DNA of 64,000 nt. It comes from Paraeggerthella hongkongensis (GTDB taxonomy: Bacteria > Actinomycetota > Coriobacteriia > Coriobacteriales > Eggerthellaceae). Where the stretch lies: assembly GCF_003340345.1 (NCBI RefSeq), contig NZ_PPTQ01000005.1:1-64000 (forward strand). Direction: 5' to 3'. Position 1 is the stretch's first letter. Every line of letters begins with the position of its first letter. Under the pieces are notes generated by a model, which saw only the letters and a list, made by a program, of their open reading frames with translations, was not told the DNA's origin and made no database searches. The position numbers and the translations under genes are program-made. Below, piece by piece: positions 1-9,203 of this stretch.

Positions 1-1
1 G

Positions 2-118
2 GTCGAGGCCTGCATCGAGTACGTGCGCGCCTACCCCGAGGGCAAGGCCCTCATCACCAGCCTCGAGTGCGCCGCCGCGGGCCTCGAGGGCAAGACCGGC
101 ACCATCATCACGGCGTAG
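2..118 (+). CDS. arcC: Carbamate kinase, C-terminal 38 residues (partial)
   Basis: The frame is open from the left edge to a TAG at 116-118. The tail has the pattern 'KALITSLE...LEGKTGTII', which matches the C-terminus of carbamate kinases: a strand with the ITSL segment, then a conserved G-TGT-I end. The enzyme transfers phosphate between carbamoyl phosphate and ADP, usually as the last step of the arginine deiminase pathway or of purine fermentation. The N-terminus and any operon partners lie outside the window. The assignment rests on a short tail, so another member of the amino-acid kinase family is possible. Confidence 0.7.
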   Translation, partial: VEACIEYVRAYPEGKALITSLECAAAGLEGKTGTIITA

Positions 119-196
119 TTCCCGCCGCATCGTGCAGCGCCCCGCTCCCTTCCAAGTCGGAGGGGCGGGGCGCTCGTGCACCCCGTGCGTGGGCGC

Positions 197-408
197 TTGC
201 GCGCGCGAAAAACCCCTGCCGCTGGCAGCTTTTGACGGTTTGGGGTCGTTTGGTCTGGCGCCGTGAGCGTCCTTAGGAGTCCCATCCGACGTCACAATGT
301 TCTGACCAGGCAAAATAAAAAGCGCGCAAAGCAGTGAGATAAGCAGAGCTCCTCTCGACGACCTCAAACCGTCAAAAACCGCCAGCGAGGGCGGTTTTTC
401 GTGCGCAA
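197..408 (+). repeat. R1: 212-bp element with terminal inverted repeats (copy 1 of 3)
   Basis: The left end reads TTGCGCGCGC and the right end closes with GTGCGCAA. About 45 bp inside each end are imperfect inverted copies: GCTGGCAG, TTTTGACGGTTT and GGGTCGT on the left, and ACGACCTCAAACCGTC and GCCAGCG on the right. The interior contains CTGACCAGGCAAAATAAAA, shared in the same orientation with the copy at 12503-12712. There is no convincing open frame. It lies between carbamate kinase and lysC. Confidence 0.8.
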
Positions 409-837
409 CTCCTCGAGGCTTGCTCCCCTTGGAATTTTGGGCGCGACTCGAATTGTCGCAGGTACCGATTCGCGCCCAGGTTTTCCAAGCGGCGGCCCCC
501 GGCTCCCGGGGTTTCTTGTGGGGACGGGCGCGCTTGCAAGGTGTCGGGCGAGAGCGGAAGCATCAACCCGACCGGCTCCGATACGGGCCGCCATGTTCGG
601 AAGGCTCGCCAAACCCTGGTCCGGCAACCGAAACCCCCAACGACAGCATAGTTGATCGCGGCGACCTCCATTTCGCGCAAAACCGCCTTCGATACGGCCG
701 CGTGCGTATCTGCGGTGGTTCGGTGCCGCGCTTTCGCGGTGAAAATGATGCCAGGCGGCGGGCTTCCCGCAGGCGTAACCTCGGGTTGTTTGGTATAGTG
801 ATGAGCCGATTGGACCATCGCAACGAGAAAGAACACC
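409..837. other. Unassigned 429-bp leader region of lysC
   Basis: No gene is supported between repeat R1 and lysC. The stretch is GC-rich with several short complementary segments, for example CCGGCAACCG around 621-630 and GTGCCGCG/CGCGGTG around 723-742. A leader of this length before aspartokinase would suit a riboswitch or attenuator. I could not fit it to a lysine riboswitch, a SAM riboswitch or a T-box. The ribosome binding site of lysC is the purine run GAGAAAGAA just before 838. Confidence 0.35.
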
Positions 838-2118
838 ATGTCGTTAATCGTATGCAAATTCGGGGGCACGTCCGTCGCTTCGCCTGAGCGCATCCAGATG
901 GTTGCGAAAAAGCTCATCGCGAAGAAGCAGGCAGGGCATGACGTCGTGGCCGTTGTGTCCGCTATGGGCAAGACGACCGACGAGCTGGTAGGCTTAGCCG
1001 CCTCGCTCAACGACAATCCGCCTGCTCGCGAGATGGATCGCCTGCTGTCCACGGGAGAGCAGGTTTCCATGACGCTTCTGGCCATGGCCATCGAAGCGCG
1101 CGGCTACAAGGCCATGAGCTTCACCGGACGCCAGGCCGGCATCGAGACGGACGGAACGCACGCCAAGGCCAAAATCGTGAAGGTGCACAACGAGCGCATC
1201 ATGGATGCGGTTCGCAACGGCATGATCGCGGTGGTGGCCGGATTCCAGGGCATCGACGCGAACGGCGACATCACCACGCTCGGCCGCGGTGGGTCGGACA
1301 CCACGGCGGTGGCGGTGGCGCACGGCCTCGGGGCCGATGTGTGCGAGATCTATTCGGACGTGGACGGCGTGTACACGGCTGACCCGCGCGTGTGCCCGCG
1401 CGCGCAGAAGCTCGACGTTATCAGCTACGACGACATGCTGGAGCTTTCCAGCTCGGGCGCGGGCGTGTTGCAGATGCGCGCCGTGGAGTTCGCGCGCAAA
1501 TACCAGGTGGTCATTCATTCCCGTTCGGCGTTCTCTGATGCCGAAGGCACCTATATCAAGGAGGATACCGACATGATGGAGGAAGCCGTCATCACCGGCG
1601 TAGCTCACGACACGTCCGAGGTGAAATTCACGATTCGCGGCGTGCCCGATATGACCGGCGTGGCCGCGAAGGTGTTCTCGGCGCTGGCGGGCAACAACGT
1701 GAGCGTGGACATGATCATCCAGAACATCTCGCTTGACGGCATCACCGACATCAGCTTTACGTGTCCGGGCGCCGATCAGCAGCGTGCGTGCGAAACGGTG
1801 GAGCGCATCCTGCCGGATATCAACGCGCGTGAGTACGATGTTGACGAGGATATTGCGAAGGTGAGCTTGGTGGGAACGGGCATGAAGTCGTCGCCCGGCG
1901 TGGCCGCAAAGGCGTTCCAAACGCTTGGCGAGAACCAGATCAACATCCTGGCCATTTCCACATCGCCTATCCGCTTGTCCGTGGTGGTGGACGGCGCGCA
2001 GACCGCGCAGGCCGTGCGCTGCCTGCATACGGCGTTTGATCTGGATTCCGATAGCGTGTTCGAGGAAACGCAGCTGAGCGCCGAAGAAATCGCTGCGAAG
2101 ATGAACAAGGGTCGGTAA
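838..2118 (+). CDS. lysC: Aspartokinase with two ACT domains
   Basis: This 426-residue protein phosphorylates L-aspartate in the first step of lysine, threonine and methionine synthesis (cytoplasmic). The amino-acid kinase domain opens with KFGGTSV at residues 7-13 and includes the RGGSDTTA nucleotide-site segment near residue 150. Two ACT domains follow (about 265-400), the usual place for feedback binding of lysine or threonine. Length is typical of the monofunctional class. It starts at ATG after GAGAAAGAA. asd follows 155 bp downstream on the same strand, so the two first pathway steps are probably expressed together. Identification is secure; the inhibiting amino acid cannot be read from the sequence. 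Confidence 0.95.
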   Translation: MSLIVCKFGGTSVASPERIQMVAKKLIAKKQAGHDVVAVVSAMGKTTDELVGLAASLNDNPPAREMDRLLSTGEQVSMTLLAMAIEARGYKAMSFTGRQAGIETDGTHAKAKIVKVHNERIMDAVRNGMIAVVAGFQGIDANGDITTLGRGGSDTTAVAVAHGLGADVCEIYSDVDGVYTADPRVCPRAQKLDVISYDDMLELSSSGAGVLQMRAVEFARKYQVVIHSRSAFSDAEGTYIKEDTDMMEEAVITGVAHDTSEVKFTIRGVPDMTGVAAKVFSALAGNNVSVDMIIQNISLDGITDISFTCPGADQQRACETVERILPDINAREYDVDEDIAKVSLVGTGMKSSPGVAAKAFQTLGENQINILAISTSPIRLSVVVDGAQTAQAVRCLHTAFDLDSDSVFEETQLSAEEIAAKMNKGR

Positions 2119-2272
2119 AGGTTGCGTCGTTCGGCAGAACGACGCAATCCCTCTCGCTGACTGACTGCGCCAACCTGGAGCCCCGCTTCAACCTGGGCGG
2201 CGCGCGCAAACGGCAGAGACACGCATGCAACCTGAACGTCAACCTGGAAACAAGGGGAAAGGGAGATTACCG

Positions 2273-3322
2273 ATGGCTTGGACGAAGGAAATACCGGCGA
2301 ACCCGGTGGTGGCTATTGCAGGAGCAACGGGCGCCGTGGGCGCCGAGTTCTTGCAAGTGCTGCATGACCTGGACTTTCCCGCGAGCGAAGTGCGCGCGTT
2401 GGCGTCCGCTCGTTCGGCAGGCAAGGCTTTGCCGTTCTTGGGCTGCGGACAGGTGCCGGCAGGCGACCTGATCGTGCAGGAGATGACTCCCGAGTCGTTC
2501 CAGGGCGTGGATATCGCGCTGTTCAGCTGCGGAGCCGGCATGTCCAAGCAAATGCGCCAAGCCGTAGTGGACGCTGGCGCCGTGATGATCGATAACTCCA
2601 GCGCGTTTCGCATGGACGAGGACGTGCCGCTGGTGGTGCCCGAGGTGAACCCTGCGGACGTGGCTTGGCACAACGGCGTGATCGCGAACCCGAACTGCTC
2701 CACCATCCAGATGGTGGTGGCGCTCAAGCCCCTGTACGACCTGTCGCCGATCACGCGCGTGGTGGTGTCTACGTACCAGGCGGCCAGCGGCGGCGGTGCG
2801 CCGGCCATGGAGGAGCTGTACAGTCAGACGAAGGACTTCCTGGGCGGCACGCCTTCCGAGGATCTGACGGTCGAGGTGTTTCAGCATCGCATCGCGTTCA
2901 ACTGCATTCCCCACATCGACGTGTTCATGGACGACGACTACACCAAGGAAGAGTGGAAGATGGTCGTCGAGACGCAGAAGATCATGGGCGATCAGAACGT
3001 CAAGGTTGCGCCTACGTGCGTGCGCGTGCCCGTGCTGCGCTGCCATGCCGAGTCGGTGAACGTGGAATTCGCCGACGAGGTGAGCGTGGAGGCTGCGCGC
3101 GAAGCGCTCGAAGCGTTCGAGGGCATCACCGTCATGGACGACGGCGCTACCAACACGTATCCTATGCCGGGCCTTCTGGCGGGGACCAACGACACCTACG
3201 TTGGCCGCTTGCGCAAGGATCCCACGGTTGAGCACGGCCTGGCGTTCTGGGTGGTCGCCGATCAGATTCGCAAGGGCGCGGCCCTTAACGCGGTGCAGAT
3301 CGCGCAGCTGCTTCTGCCGTAA
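2273..3322 (+). CDS. asd: Aspartate-semialdehyde dehydrogenase
   Basis: The 349-residue enzyme reduces aspartyl phosphate, the LysC product, to the semialdehyde with NADPH. The N-terminal Rossmann glycine motif GATGAVG lies at residues 17-23, and the catalytic cysteine is Cys142 in NPNCSTIQ. The dimerisation domain follows with the expected H/R region. I chose the ATG at 2273 because AAAGGGAG sits eight bases upstream and the protein then begins just before the nucleotide fold. An ATG at 2225 would add 16 unconserved residues. It pairs functionally with lysC immediately upstream. Confidence 0.95.
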   Translation: MAWTKEIPANPVVAIAGATGAVGAEFLQVLHDLDFPASEVRALASARSAGKALPFLGCGQVPAGDLIVQEMTPESFQGVDIALFSCGAGMSKQMRQAVVDAGAVMIDNSSAFRMDEDVPLVVPEVNPADVAWHNGVIANPNCSTIQMVVALKPLYDLSPITRVVVSTYQAASGGGAPAMEELYSQTKDFLGGTPSEDLTVEVFQHRIAFNCIPHIDVFMDDDYTKEEWKMVVETQKIMGDQNVKVAPTCVRVPVLRCHAESVNVEFADEVSVEAAREALEAFEGITVMDDGATNTYPMPGLLAGTNDTYVGRLRKDPTVEHGLAFWVVADQIRKGAALNAVQIAQLLLP

Positions 3323-3346
3323 AGCCCATATGGCAAAGCTCTTATT

Positions 3347-3374
3347 CGACGGCCGCCTGCTTGGGCGGCCGTCG
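3347..3374 (+). terminator. Hairpin after asd
   Basis: CGACGGCCGCC pairs perfectly with GGCGGCCGTCG across a six-base loop. There is no uridine run, so it could be a weak terminator or an mRNA-end stabiliser. The rest of the 341-bp gap to 3664 shows no gene; only the purine-rich AAGAAGGAGGGGCC leads into the next start. Confidence 0.55.
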
Positions 3375-3663
3375 TTGCGAAATGAGGGGAAAGGGGTAGG
3401 GCAGGGGTGCGTTTCTTCGTCTTGCCCCTTTGCTTCGTTCGCCTCGCTTCGCCGTTGTCCGCTTGCGGGAAGGCGCGTTCGGCGCAACGCATCGAGGACG
3501 CGGCGCGGATGAACTTGCGCTCGCTTGCCGCGCTGCGTTCGGACGCTCCTGCATTTCGCCAGGTGGTTGGTTTCGGTGCCGAAACAAACGTGCCCTTTCG
3601 GATTCGTGCGGATCTTTTAAGGTAAGCTAACGCATCGGACATATTCGCGAAGAAGGAGGGGCC

Positions 3664-4743
3664 ATGCTGGTGGGTTGGGTGCGGGCATTGGTGAACCCTC
3701 CTGAGTTCTCGGACTATCGCGAGGCCGTGCGTGAGCAGAATCTGTCCATGATGAAGGGCTTGTGCCTCGGCTGCTTGATCGTATCGTTCGGCGCCGTGCT
3801 CCTGGAGCTTATTGACGCCTCGTTCGGATTCAAAGGCGCGGGCGCGTATGCGCTTGCGGCGCTTTCCGTCGTGGGCTGCGTGAGTACGCGAACCGTTCTT
3901 GCCCGCCGCCTGGATATCGTGCTGGTTGCGTACTACGCGTTCTTGGGCCTGATGTTGCTTTTGTTCATGCTCATGGGAACCGTATGGGATACCGAATCGG
4001 CGGCTATCACGTTCATCATGTTCATGGTGATGCTGCCTTTGTTCGTGCTTGATCGGCCGTGGCGCATAGCTCTTTTCATCGGAGCCGCAACGGCTTTGTT
4101 CTGCTTTTTGGCCACGATGTTCAAAAGCCCGGAATTGGCGTTGGCCGATGTGAGGAACAGCGTATCGTTTTGCTTCATGGGCATTGCGATAAACGCGGCG
4201 TTCATGCGGGTCAAGCTGAACGATGTGGTGACCAGGGCGGAATTCGAGAAGCTCAGCACTATCGATTCGCTGACGGGGGTGCTCAACCGTCGTTCGGGGG
4301 AAAGCCTGATCGAATGGCTGCTCGAGGCTCGTGAAGAAGGCGTGCTGTTGGCGCTCGCCATGGTGGACATTGACGACTTCAAGCAGGTGAACGACACGCA
4401 CGGGCATAGCGTGGGCGATGGCGTCCTGCTCAGCGTCACGCAGGCGATCGAGCGCGAATTGCGGCCCGGCGACGTGCTGTGCCGGCTGGGCGGCGACGAG
4501 TTCGTCGTGTTCTTCTCGAAGCTTGCGTCGCGGGAGGAAGGGGTTGCTCTTGCTCAGCGGTTCGTGGAGAACGTTCGGCAAGGTCACGAAGAAGCCACGG
4601 GAACAAGCGTGAGCGTGGGGGTGGCGTACTGTCCGGATTCGGGAACCGATTTCGCTTCGCTGTACCAGGCGGCGGATCAGGCGCTGTATCGTTCGAAGGG
4701 CGAGGGGAAGAATCGGGTTGCGTGCGCCGGGCAGGCTGCCTGA
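3664..4743 (+). CDS. Membrane-bound diguanylate cyclase (GGDEF)
   Basis: This 359-residue protein has about five or six hydrophobic helices in residues 30-185 and a C-terminal GGDEF domain that would make cyclic di-GMP from two GTP. The intact GGDEF signature is at residues 276-280. RPGD precedes it by five residues, the RxxD inhibitory site, so product inhibition is likely. The metal-binding 'DIDDFKQVND' and 'LTGVLNRR' segments are present. The membrane part has no recognised sensor family. AAGAAGGAGG precedes the ATG. It stands alone ahead of tlyA. A second cyclase lies at 58823-60127. Confidence 0.9.
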   Translation: MLVGWVRALVNPPEFSDYREAVREQNLSMMKGLCLGCLIVSFGAVLLELIDASFGFKGAGAYALAALSVVGCVSTRTVLARRLDIVLVAYYAFLGLMLLLFMLMGTVWDTESAAITFIMFMVMLPLFVLDRPWRIALFIGAATALFCFLATMFKSPELALADVRNSVSFCFMGIAINAAFMRVKLNDVVTRAEFEKLSTIDSLTGVLNRRSGESLIEWLLEAREEGVLLALAMVDIDDFKQVNDTHGHSVGDGVLLSVTQAIERELRPGDVLCRLGGDEFVVFFSKLASREEGVALAQRFVENVRQGHEEATGTSVSVGVAYCPDSGTDFASLYQAADQALYRSKGEGKNRVACAGQAA

Positions 4744-4792
4744 CTCCGCGCTTTGTTTCAATCTTTGCGAGTGAAGCTTTATACTGTGCCCC

Positions 4793-5533
4793 ATGAAGAA
4801 AATTCGATTGGATACGCTCCTGGTGGAGCAGGGCTATTTTCCCCATGCGGACGCCGCGTTGCGTGCGGTGCTGGCGCATGAGGTGAAGGTGGACGACGTG
4901 TACGCAACTAGTGCGGCCGTGAAGGTTTCGCCGGACGCCGACGTGGTGGTGAAGAATCGCAGGCGCTTCGTTTCGCGCGGCGGGCATAAGCTGCAAGGCG
5001 CGCTCGACGCGTTCGGGCAGAGCGCGTCCGGCATGCGCTGCATCGACATCGGCTCGTCGACCGGCGGGTTCAGCGATTGCTTGCTGCAGGCGGGCGCGGC
5101 CTCTGTGGCGTGCGTGGACGTCAACTACGGGCAGCTTGCCTGGAAGCTGAGGCAAGACCCGCGCGTAAGCGTGTTCGAGCGGACGAACATCAAGCTTGCC
5201 GATCCGGGCAGTCTGGGCGCTCCGTTCGACATGCTAGTGGCCGATCTCAGCTTCATCGGGCTGGCGCAGCTTGCACCCGTGTTCGCGCGGCTTTCGCATC
5301 CGGGATCTATCTTCATCGGCTTGGTGAAGCCCCAGTTCGAGTCGCGCGCGGGCGAAACGGAAGGCGGCGTGGTGCGCGATGCGGCCGTGCGCGAGCGCAC
5401 GGTGGCCGAGGTGCGCGAGGCGCTCGAGGATGCCGGGTTCGACGCGACGGGTGTGGTGGAGTCTCCCATCACGGGCCCGGAAGGCAACGTGGAGTATTTG
5501 GTGCGCGCGGTATTTGAAGGGTCTGGTGCATGA
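4793..5533 (+). CDS. tlyA: TlyA-type rRNA (cytidine-2'-O)-methyltransferase
   Basis: The 246-residue protein has an N-terminal S4 RNA-binding domain (about residues 4-62, LDTLLVEQGYF onwards). An FtsJ/RrmJ-like methyltransferase fold follows, with the SAM motif DIGSSTGGFSDCLLQ near residue 86. TlyA enzymes methylate 16S and/or 23S rRNA at cytidine 2'-OH and set capreomycin sensitivity in mycobacteria; older annotations call them hemolysin. Length and domain order are typical. Its stop overlaps the start of the LuxR gene by four bases (ATGA), so the two are probably translationally coupled. Confidence 0.92.
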   Translation: MKKIRLDTLLVEQGYFPHADAALRAVLAHEVKVDDVYATSAAVKVSPDADVVVKNRRRFVSRGGHKLQGALDAFGQSASGMRCIDIGSSTGGFSDCLLQAGAASVACVDVNYGQLAWKLRQDPRVSVFERTNIKLADPGSLGAPFDMLVADLSFIGLAQLAPVFARLSHPGSIFIGLVKPQFESRAGETEGGVVRDAAVRERTVAEVREALEDAGFDATGVVESPITGPEGNVEYLVRAVFEGSGA

Positions 5534-7011
5534 CGGAGCTGTTCTCTGCGAGAAGCTTTTCGGGCGCATGTCAAGAGCGCCTTTCCCCGTCGTTTTTTGG
5601 AACCAGTTTAGTACTCGTTTGGATACAATGCATTTTGTATGCTCGCTACATTTGGGTTGATTCCGGGTTAACCACTGTTGAGATCAACTTTGCGCGCTGC
5701 GCGTGCATCGTGGCGCTGGGAGCAATCGCGCTTCGAAAGCCGTTCTCTCATCGAATGCAAACGATGCTCGGCTGGACGTCGATCTTGTTGATGACGTTGG
5801 GCAGCTTGTTGTTTTTCGTGCAATCGCTTATGCCCGATCTTCCGTTTACCTTGGTTGCGGCGATTTGCTCCGGGATCGGTTTGACTTGGGGCGGCGGCAT
5901 GTGGATCAATTTCTACGTACGCCTTGGCCTGCGCGAGGCGTTGCTGGTCGCGTTCGGGTCGTTGGCCATTTCCACCGTCATAGGCATTTTCATAGGCTAC
6001 GTGGAGGCGAAGACTGCGTTTTTCATAAGCATGCTTTTGCCGGTGGTCATTCTGGTCATGTATCTTCAGGCTCAGAAGGTGCTTGATGCACGCGAGGCGT
6101 GCGGAATCGTTACTCCGTCGCCGGATGACGTGTACGCGCACGAGCCTCGTTCAACTCTCGTGCGTTTGATTGTGGGCATCGCCTTGTTCAGTTTCGTGCT
6201 TGGCGTGTCGCGAGGTTTTCCGTTCGGGGAATCAATCAAGCTCTCGCCTTCGTTTCAGCTAGTGCAACACGTGGGTGTGACGGTTGCGGCGCTTGGCGTT
6301 ATGTGGTGGGCGCTCGCCAAAGGCCGACGCCTGCGATTTTCGGTTTTATGGCAGGCGCAGCTTGCCGCTCTCGCGGTGGGCGTAATCATGTTGTCCACGC
6401 TTGATCCGTTTACCGGTCAAATCGGAGCTACGCTCATTGCTGTCACGAATTTGTTCCAGGTGGGCTTTCTTTGGTTCACCTCGTACGATGTTGCGCGTCA
6501 TCGTGCTTTGCCACCGTACCTGGTCGTAGGTTTCTTTTGGTTCCTTCATCTGTTTTTTCGCGAGAGCGGGCGATTGGTCATGTTGGGGATAGGAAACCAC
6601 GGAGGATTCGAGCAGATGCTGGTGATTGCGGGGATGATTTGCCTGCTTGCTATGAGCGTGGGTTTCCTGCTGACGGATGCCATTCCGCGGACAAGGCCGC
6701 TGTTTGCGGAGGATTGCTTGGATGGGGGAGCTCCGTCCACTCGGGAGGAGTGCCCCGTATTCTCTGCGCTTGCAAACGGGGACGTGCGCGTTCCCGACGA
6801 ATCGGATCGCTTGATGCAGGTGCGCGAGCAGTACGGCTTGACCAAGCGTGAGACCGAAGTCCTTTCCTTTCTTGCGGAGGGGCGCAGTTCGTCTTACATC
6901 GCCGGGGAATTATACCTTTCGGACAATACCGTTCGTAGCTATGTGAAGAACATCTATCAGAAGCTTGACGTTCATTCGAAGCAGGATCTTATTGACTTCA
7001 TGAAAAAATGA
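5530..7011 (+). CDS. LuxR-family regulator with multi-helix membrane N-terminus
   Basis: Of 493 residues, roughly the first 400 form about twelve hydrophobic segments. The last 65 or so are a LuxR/GerE helix-turn-helix (LTKRETEVLSFLAEGRSS...DNTVRSYVKNIYQKL). This architecture is much expanded in Eggerthellaceae, where such genes usually sit beside flavoprotein reductases and may sense their substrate in the membrane. Here the convergent neighbour at 7208-8851 is exactly such a flavoprotein, a probable target. The start overlaps the tlyA stop. No ligand can be inferred. Confidence 0.9.
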   Translation: MTELFSARSFSGACQERLSPSFFGTSLVLVWIQCILYARYIWVDSGLTTVEINFARCACIVALGAIALRKPFSHRMQTMLGWTSILLMTLGSLLFFVQSLMPDLPFTLVAAICSGIGLTWGGGMWINFYVRLGLREALLVAFGSLAISTVIGIFIGYVEAKTAFFISMLLPVVILVMYLQAQKVLDAREACGIVTPSPDDVYAHEPRSTLVRLIVGIALFSFVLGVSRGFPFGESIKLSPSFQLVQHVGVTVAALGVMWWALAKGRRLRFSVLWQAQLAALAVGVIMLSTLDPFTGQIGATLIAVTNLFQVGFLWFTSYDVARHRALPPYLVVGFFWFLHLFFRESGRLVMLGIGNHGGFEQMLVIAGMICLLAMSVGFLLTDAIPRTRPLFAEDCLDGGAPSTREECPVFSALANGDVRVPDESDRLMQVREQYGLTKRETEVLSFLAEGRSSSYIAGELYLSDNTVRSYVKNIYQKLDVHSKQDLIDFMKK

Positions 7012-7094
7012 CCGATTGGCGCCTTGCGTCCCTGGCTTCTTGCCGCCTGGTTTCGCATGTTCGGGCATCTCGTGAAAGCCCGGCGTTTGAAGTG

Positions 7095-7147
7095 AACCCC
7101 TAAAGTTAGACCAAATTTAATAAAATCGGTCACGACTTTAGGGGTTT
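7095..7147. terminator. Bidirectional terminator between convergent genes
   Basis: AACCCCTAAAGT pairs with ACTTTAGGGGTT over a 28-base AT-rich loop that itself holds GACC...GGTC. A T-rich tail follows on the plus strand and AACC leads on the other side. It separates the LuxR gene from the oppositely oriented flavoprotein gene. Confidence 0.7.
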
Positions 7148-7207
7148 CTTATGCCACGGGCTTTCGTTGGAGGGATCAATCTTGTTGAGCGGCCTGTCGA
7201 TGCGTCG

Positions 7208-8851
7208 TCAGCCTGCAATAGCGGAGCGGGCTGCGATGCGCCCGAAGATCAGGCACTCCGCGACATTGCCGCCACCTTGGTACACGCCGCTCCAAATGGA
7301 GCCGAATTCGCCCGCAGAGTACAGGTGCGGAATGGGGGTTCCATCCGGATCGAGGATTTCTGCTTTGGCATTGCGAACGGGTCCACCGTCGGTGTTGAGG
7401 AATGCGGGACAGCATAACTGCGCGTAAAACGGAGGGGTGGAGATGGGGGAGAGAGTCTTTGCTGGTCGATGGAAGAAGATGTCGGCGCCGTTTGTGCAGC
7501 ATTCGTTCCATTGGTCTACCGTGGTTTTTAACTCGCTTGCGGGAACGCCCATCTGGTTGGCTAGTTCCTCGATGCTGCTTGCGGAATAGGCGAGCTTGTC
7601 TGCAACCGGGTCGGACGTGGTGGAAGCAGGTATGGCTCCCGCCTCCAGACCTTGCTGGTCGAATACGAACCATGCTTTGCTTGGCTGGGCGAGGTGAGGC
7701 CATTCGCCGCCGATTTGCATGTGGCCATGGCGACTTCCAACGGCTAGGGATACGTTGTCCCTGTACGCGATATCCGACTTGTTGCTATAGCCATCCCAAT
7801 CCATATAGTAGCGACGTCCGTTTGCTCCCACCGTGATGCCGAATTGCTTCGGGCACGGCGAAATGATCTGGTTGTTCGTGAACTTCGTGTTCGCCAAATC
7901 CCGTCCGGCCATCCAGAAGCCCGCAACATGTTCCATGTGCCAAAAATCCGCACCGATTTTCATGCACGCCTTATGCCCGTCTCCGGTGTTCAAGTCTTCG
8001 ATGGCGGGGTGCGCGGCTCCTTGCCCAATGAAGTCTTGGCGCATGGTGGGGTTTGCCTCGAAGCCTCCTGTGCACATGATGACGCCCTTGTTTGCCTTCA
8101 CGTTTTTGCCACCAATGACGGCGCCGAGGATCTCTTTCGTGGCCGGGTCTTGCACGAGCTCGCTGAGCGGGGCTTCGGTGCGGTATTCGATAACGTCAGC
8201 ATGGCTGGTTATGATGCTGTCGAGCAGCTTGGTAATATGCTTCGCGCCTTTGATTTCAACGTCTTTCTTGCCGGCTATCGTGAGTTTTCCCAATGAATAG
8301 CAGTGTTCGAACTCAGGCCATTCGGGCGTAGGGGCCAAGGGGTCGTCCTTTGTGCTGGGCGGGATGATGGACGCTTCTTCCAGCGCTCCTCCCAAGGTGT
8401 TGAATACCCAGTCGTAATTTTCGGCAGCCCCCTTGGCATAGGCCGCAATTACGTCGTCAGGCGTGGTTCCTTCGCTGCCGCGCATTTCGAGCATGTACTG
8501 GTTGAACGCGTTTTCGTCGTTTGTGTAAACGATGGTCCCTTTGCAGAAAGGGCTGTTGCCGCCCGGCATGGTGCCTTTTTCGGCTAGTAGGCATGTCGCG
8601 CCGTTTCCTTCGAGGGCAACCGTGATTGCGGCGGCTTGGCCTGCGCATCCAGCGCCAACAACCACTACGTCGAACTCTTCGTCCCATTTTGTGTCGGCGC
8701 CTTTGGCTGTCGAGCCCTTATCCGAACTGTTCGATGCTCCCTGCGGTGCGCATCCGACGATGCTAAGGCCTGCGGCGCCTGCAAGCGCCACGCCTGCGGT
8801 CTTGAGAAATGTGCGACGACTCTGGTTTGCAAGACTGCTTGTTTCTCCCAT
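7208..8851 (-). CDS. Tat-exported FAD-dependent reductase (fumarate reductase/UrdA-like flavoprotein)
   Basis: The 547-residue precursor begins with a twin-arginine signal (SRRTFLKTAGVALAGAAG) ending in a lipobox-like SIVGC, so it is probably a membrane-anchored extracytoplasmic protein. The FAD_binding_2 domain starts with VVVVGAGCAGQAAA (about residue 62). The C-terminus contains the expected 'HLYSAGEFGS' FAD-domain segment. No heme motifs are present, so electrons must come from a separate cytochrome or flavin donor. Paralogues in Eggerthellaceae reduce dietary and host compounds; this substrate is unknown. AAGGAGG precedes the ATG. The convergent LuxR gene is the likely regulator. Confidence 0.88.
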   Translation of the reverse strand: MGETSSLANQSRRTFLKTAGVALAGAAGLSIVGCAPQGASNSSDKGSTAKGADTKWDEEFDVVVVGAGCAGQAAAITVALEGNGATCLLAEKGTMPGGNSPFCKGTIVYTNDENAFNQYMLEMRGSEGTTPDDVIAAYAKGAAENYDWVFNTLGGALEEASIIPPSTKDDPLAPTPEWPEFEHCYSLGKLTIAGKKDVEIKGAKHITKLLDSIITSHADVIEYRTEAPLSELVQDPATKEILGAVIGGKNVKANKGVIMCTGGFEANPTMRQDFIGQGAAHPAIEDLNTGDGHKACMKIGADFWHMEHVAGFWMAGRDLANTKFTNNQIISPCPKQFGITVGANGRRYYMDWDGYSNKSDIAYRDNVSLAVGSRHGHMQIGGEWPHLAQPSKAWFVFDQQGLEAGAIPASTTSDPVADKLAYSASSIEELANQMGVPASELKTTVDQWNECCTNGADIFFHRPAKTLSPISTPPFYAQLCCPAFLNTDGGPVRNAKAEILDPDGTPIPHLYSAGEFGSIWSGVYQGGGNVAECLIFGRIAARSAIAG

Positions 8852-8874
8852 GCGAATCCTCCTTGGTTCGATTC

Positions 8875-8896
8875 ATGCGCAACGGCTGTTGCGCAT
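8875..8896. promoter_or_regulatory. Perfect inverted repeat upstream of the flavoprotein gene
   Basis: ATGCGCAAC and GTTGCGCAT form a perfect 9-bp dyad with a four-base spacer, ending 24 bp before the flavoprotein start. It may be an operator, for instance for the LuxR neighbour, or a 5'-leader hairpin. The rest of the 352-bp gap up to ettA at 9204 shows no gene; ACAAGGAGC supplies the ettA ribosome site. Confidence 0.5.
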
Positions 8897-9203
8897 GTGC
8901 TGAAGAAGATCCTAGAAAAAGAGGCTTTTGCGCGGCACACCCCAAGTGCGGTGTTTTGCGCGGCAATGTGGCTCCCCTGCAAAACGAGGGGGTGTGGCGG
9001 CGTTGCCGTTGACCTGCTTGAATTGTGCAGGAAAACCGTGCAATCGTTTTGCGTGCGTGACGCGCCCTACGATCGATGCTCGTTTTCGGGAAGCACGCCT
9101 CGTATGACCCCTTCTTGTCCAAATATGCGACAATAGGCCGATGCAGTTGTGCAGGCGCGGCTATGAGCGGCGACCTGCGCGAAATTGAGAACAAGGAGCA
9201 TCC

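Noticed and set aside
600-640. SAM riboswitch from CCGGCAACC
   Set aside because: Only this short core resembles it; the other conserved stems and pseudoknot partner could not be placed.
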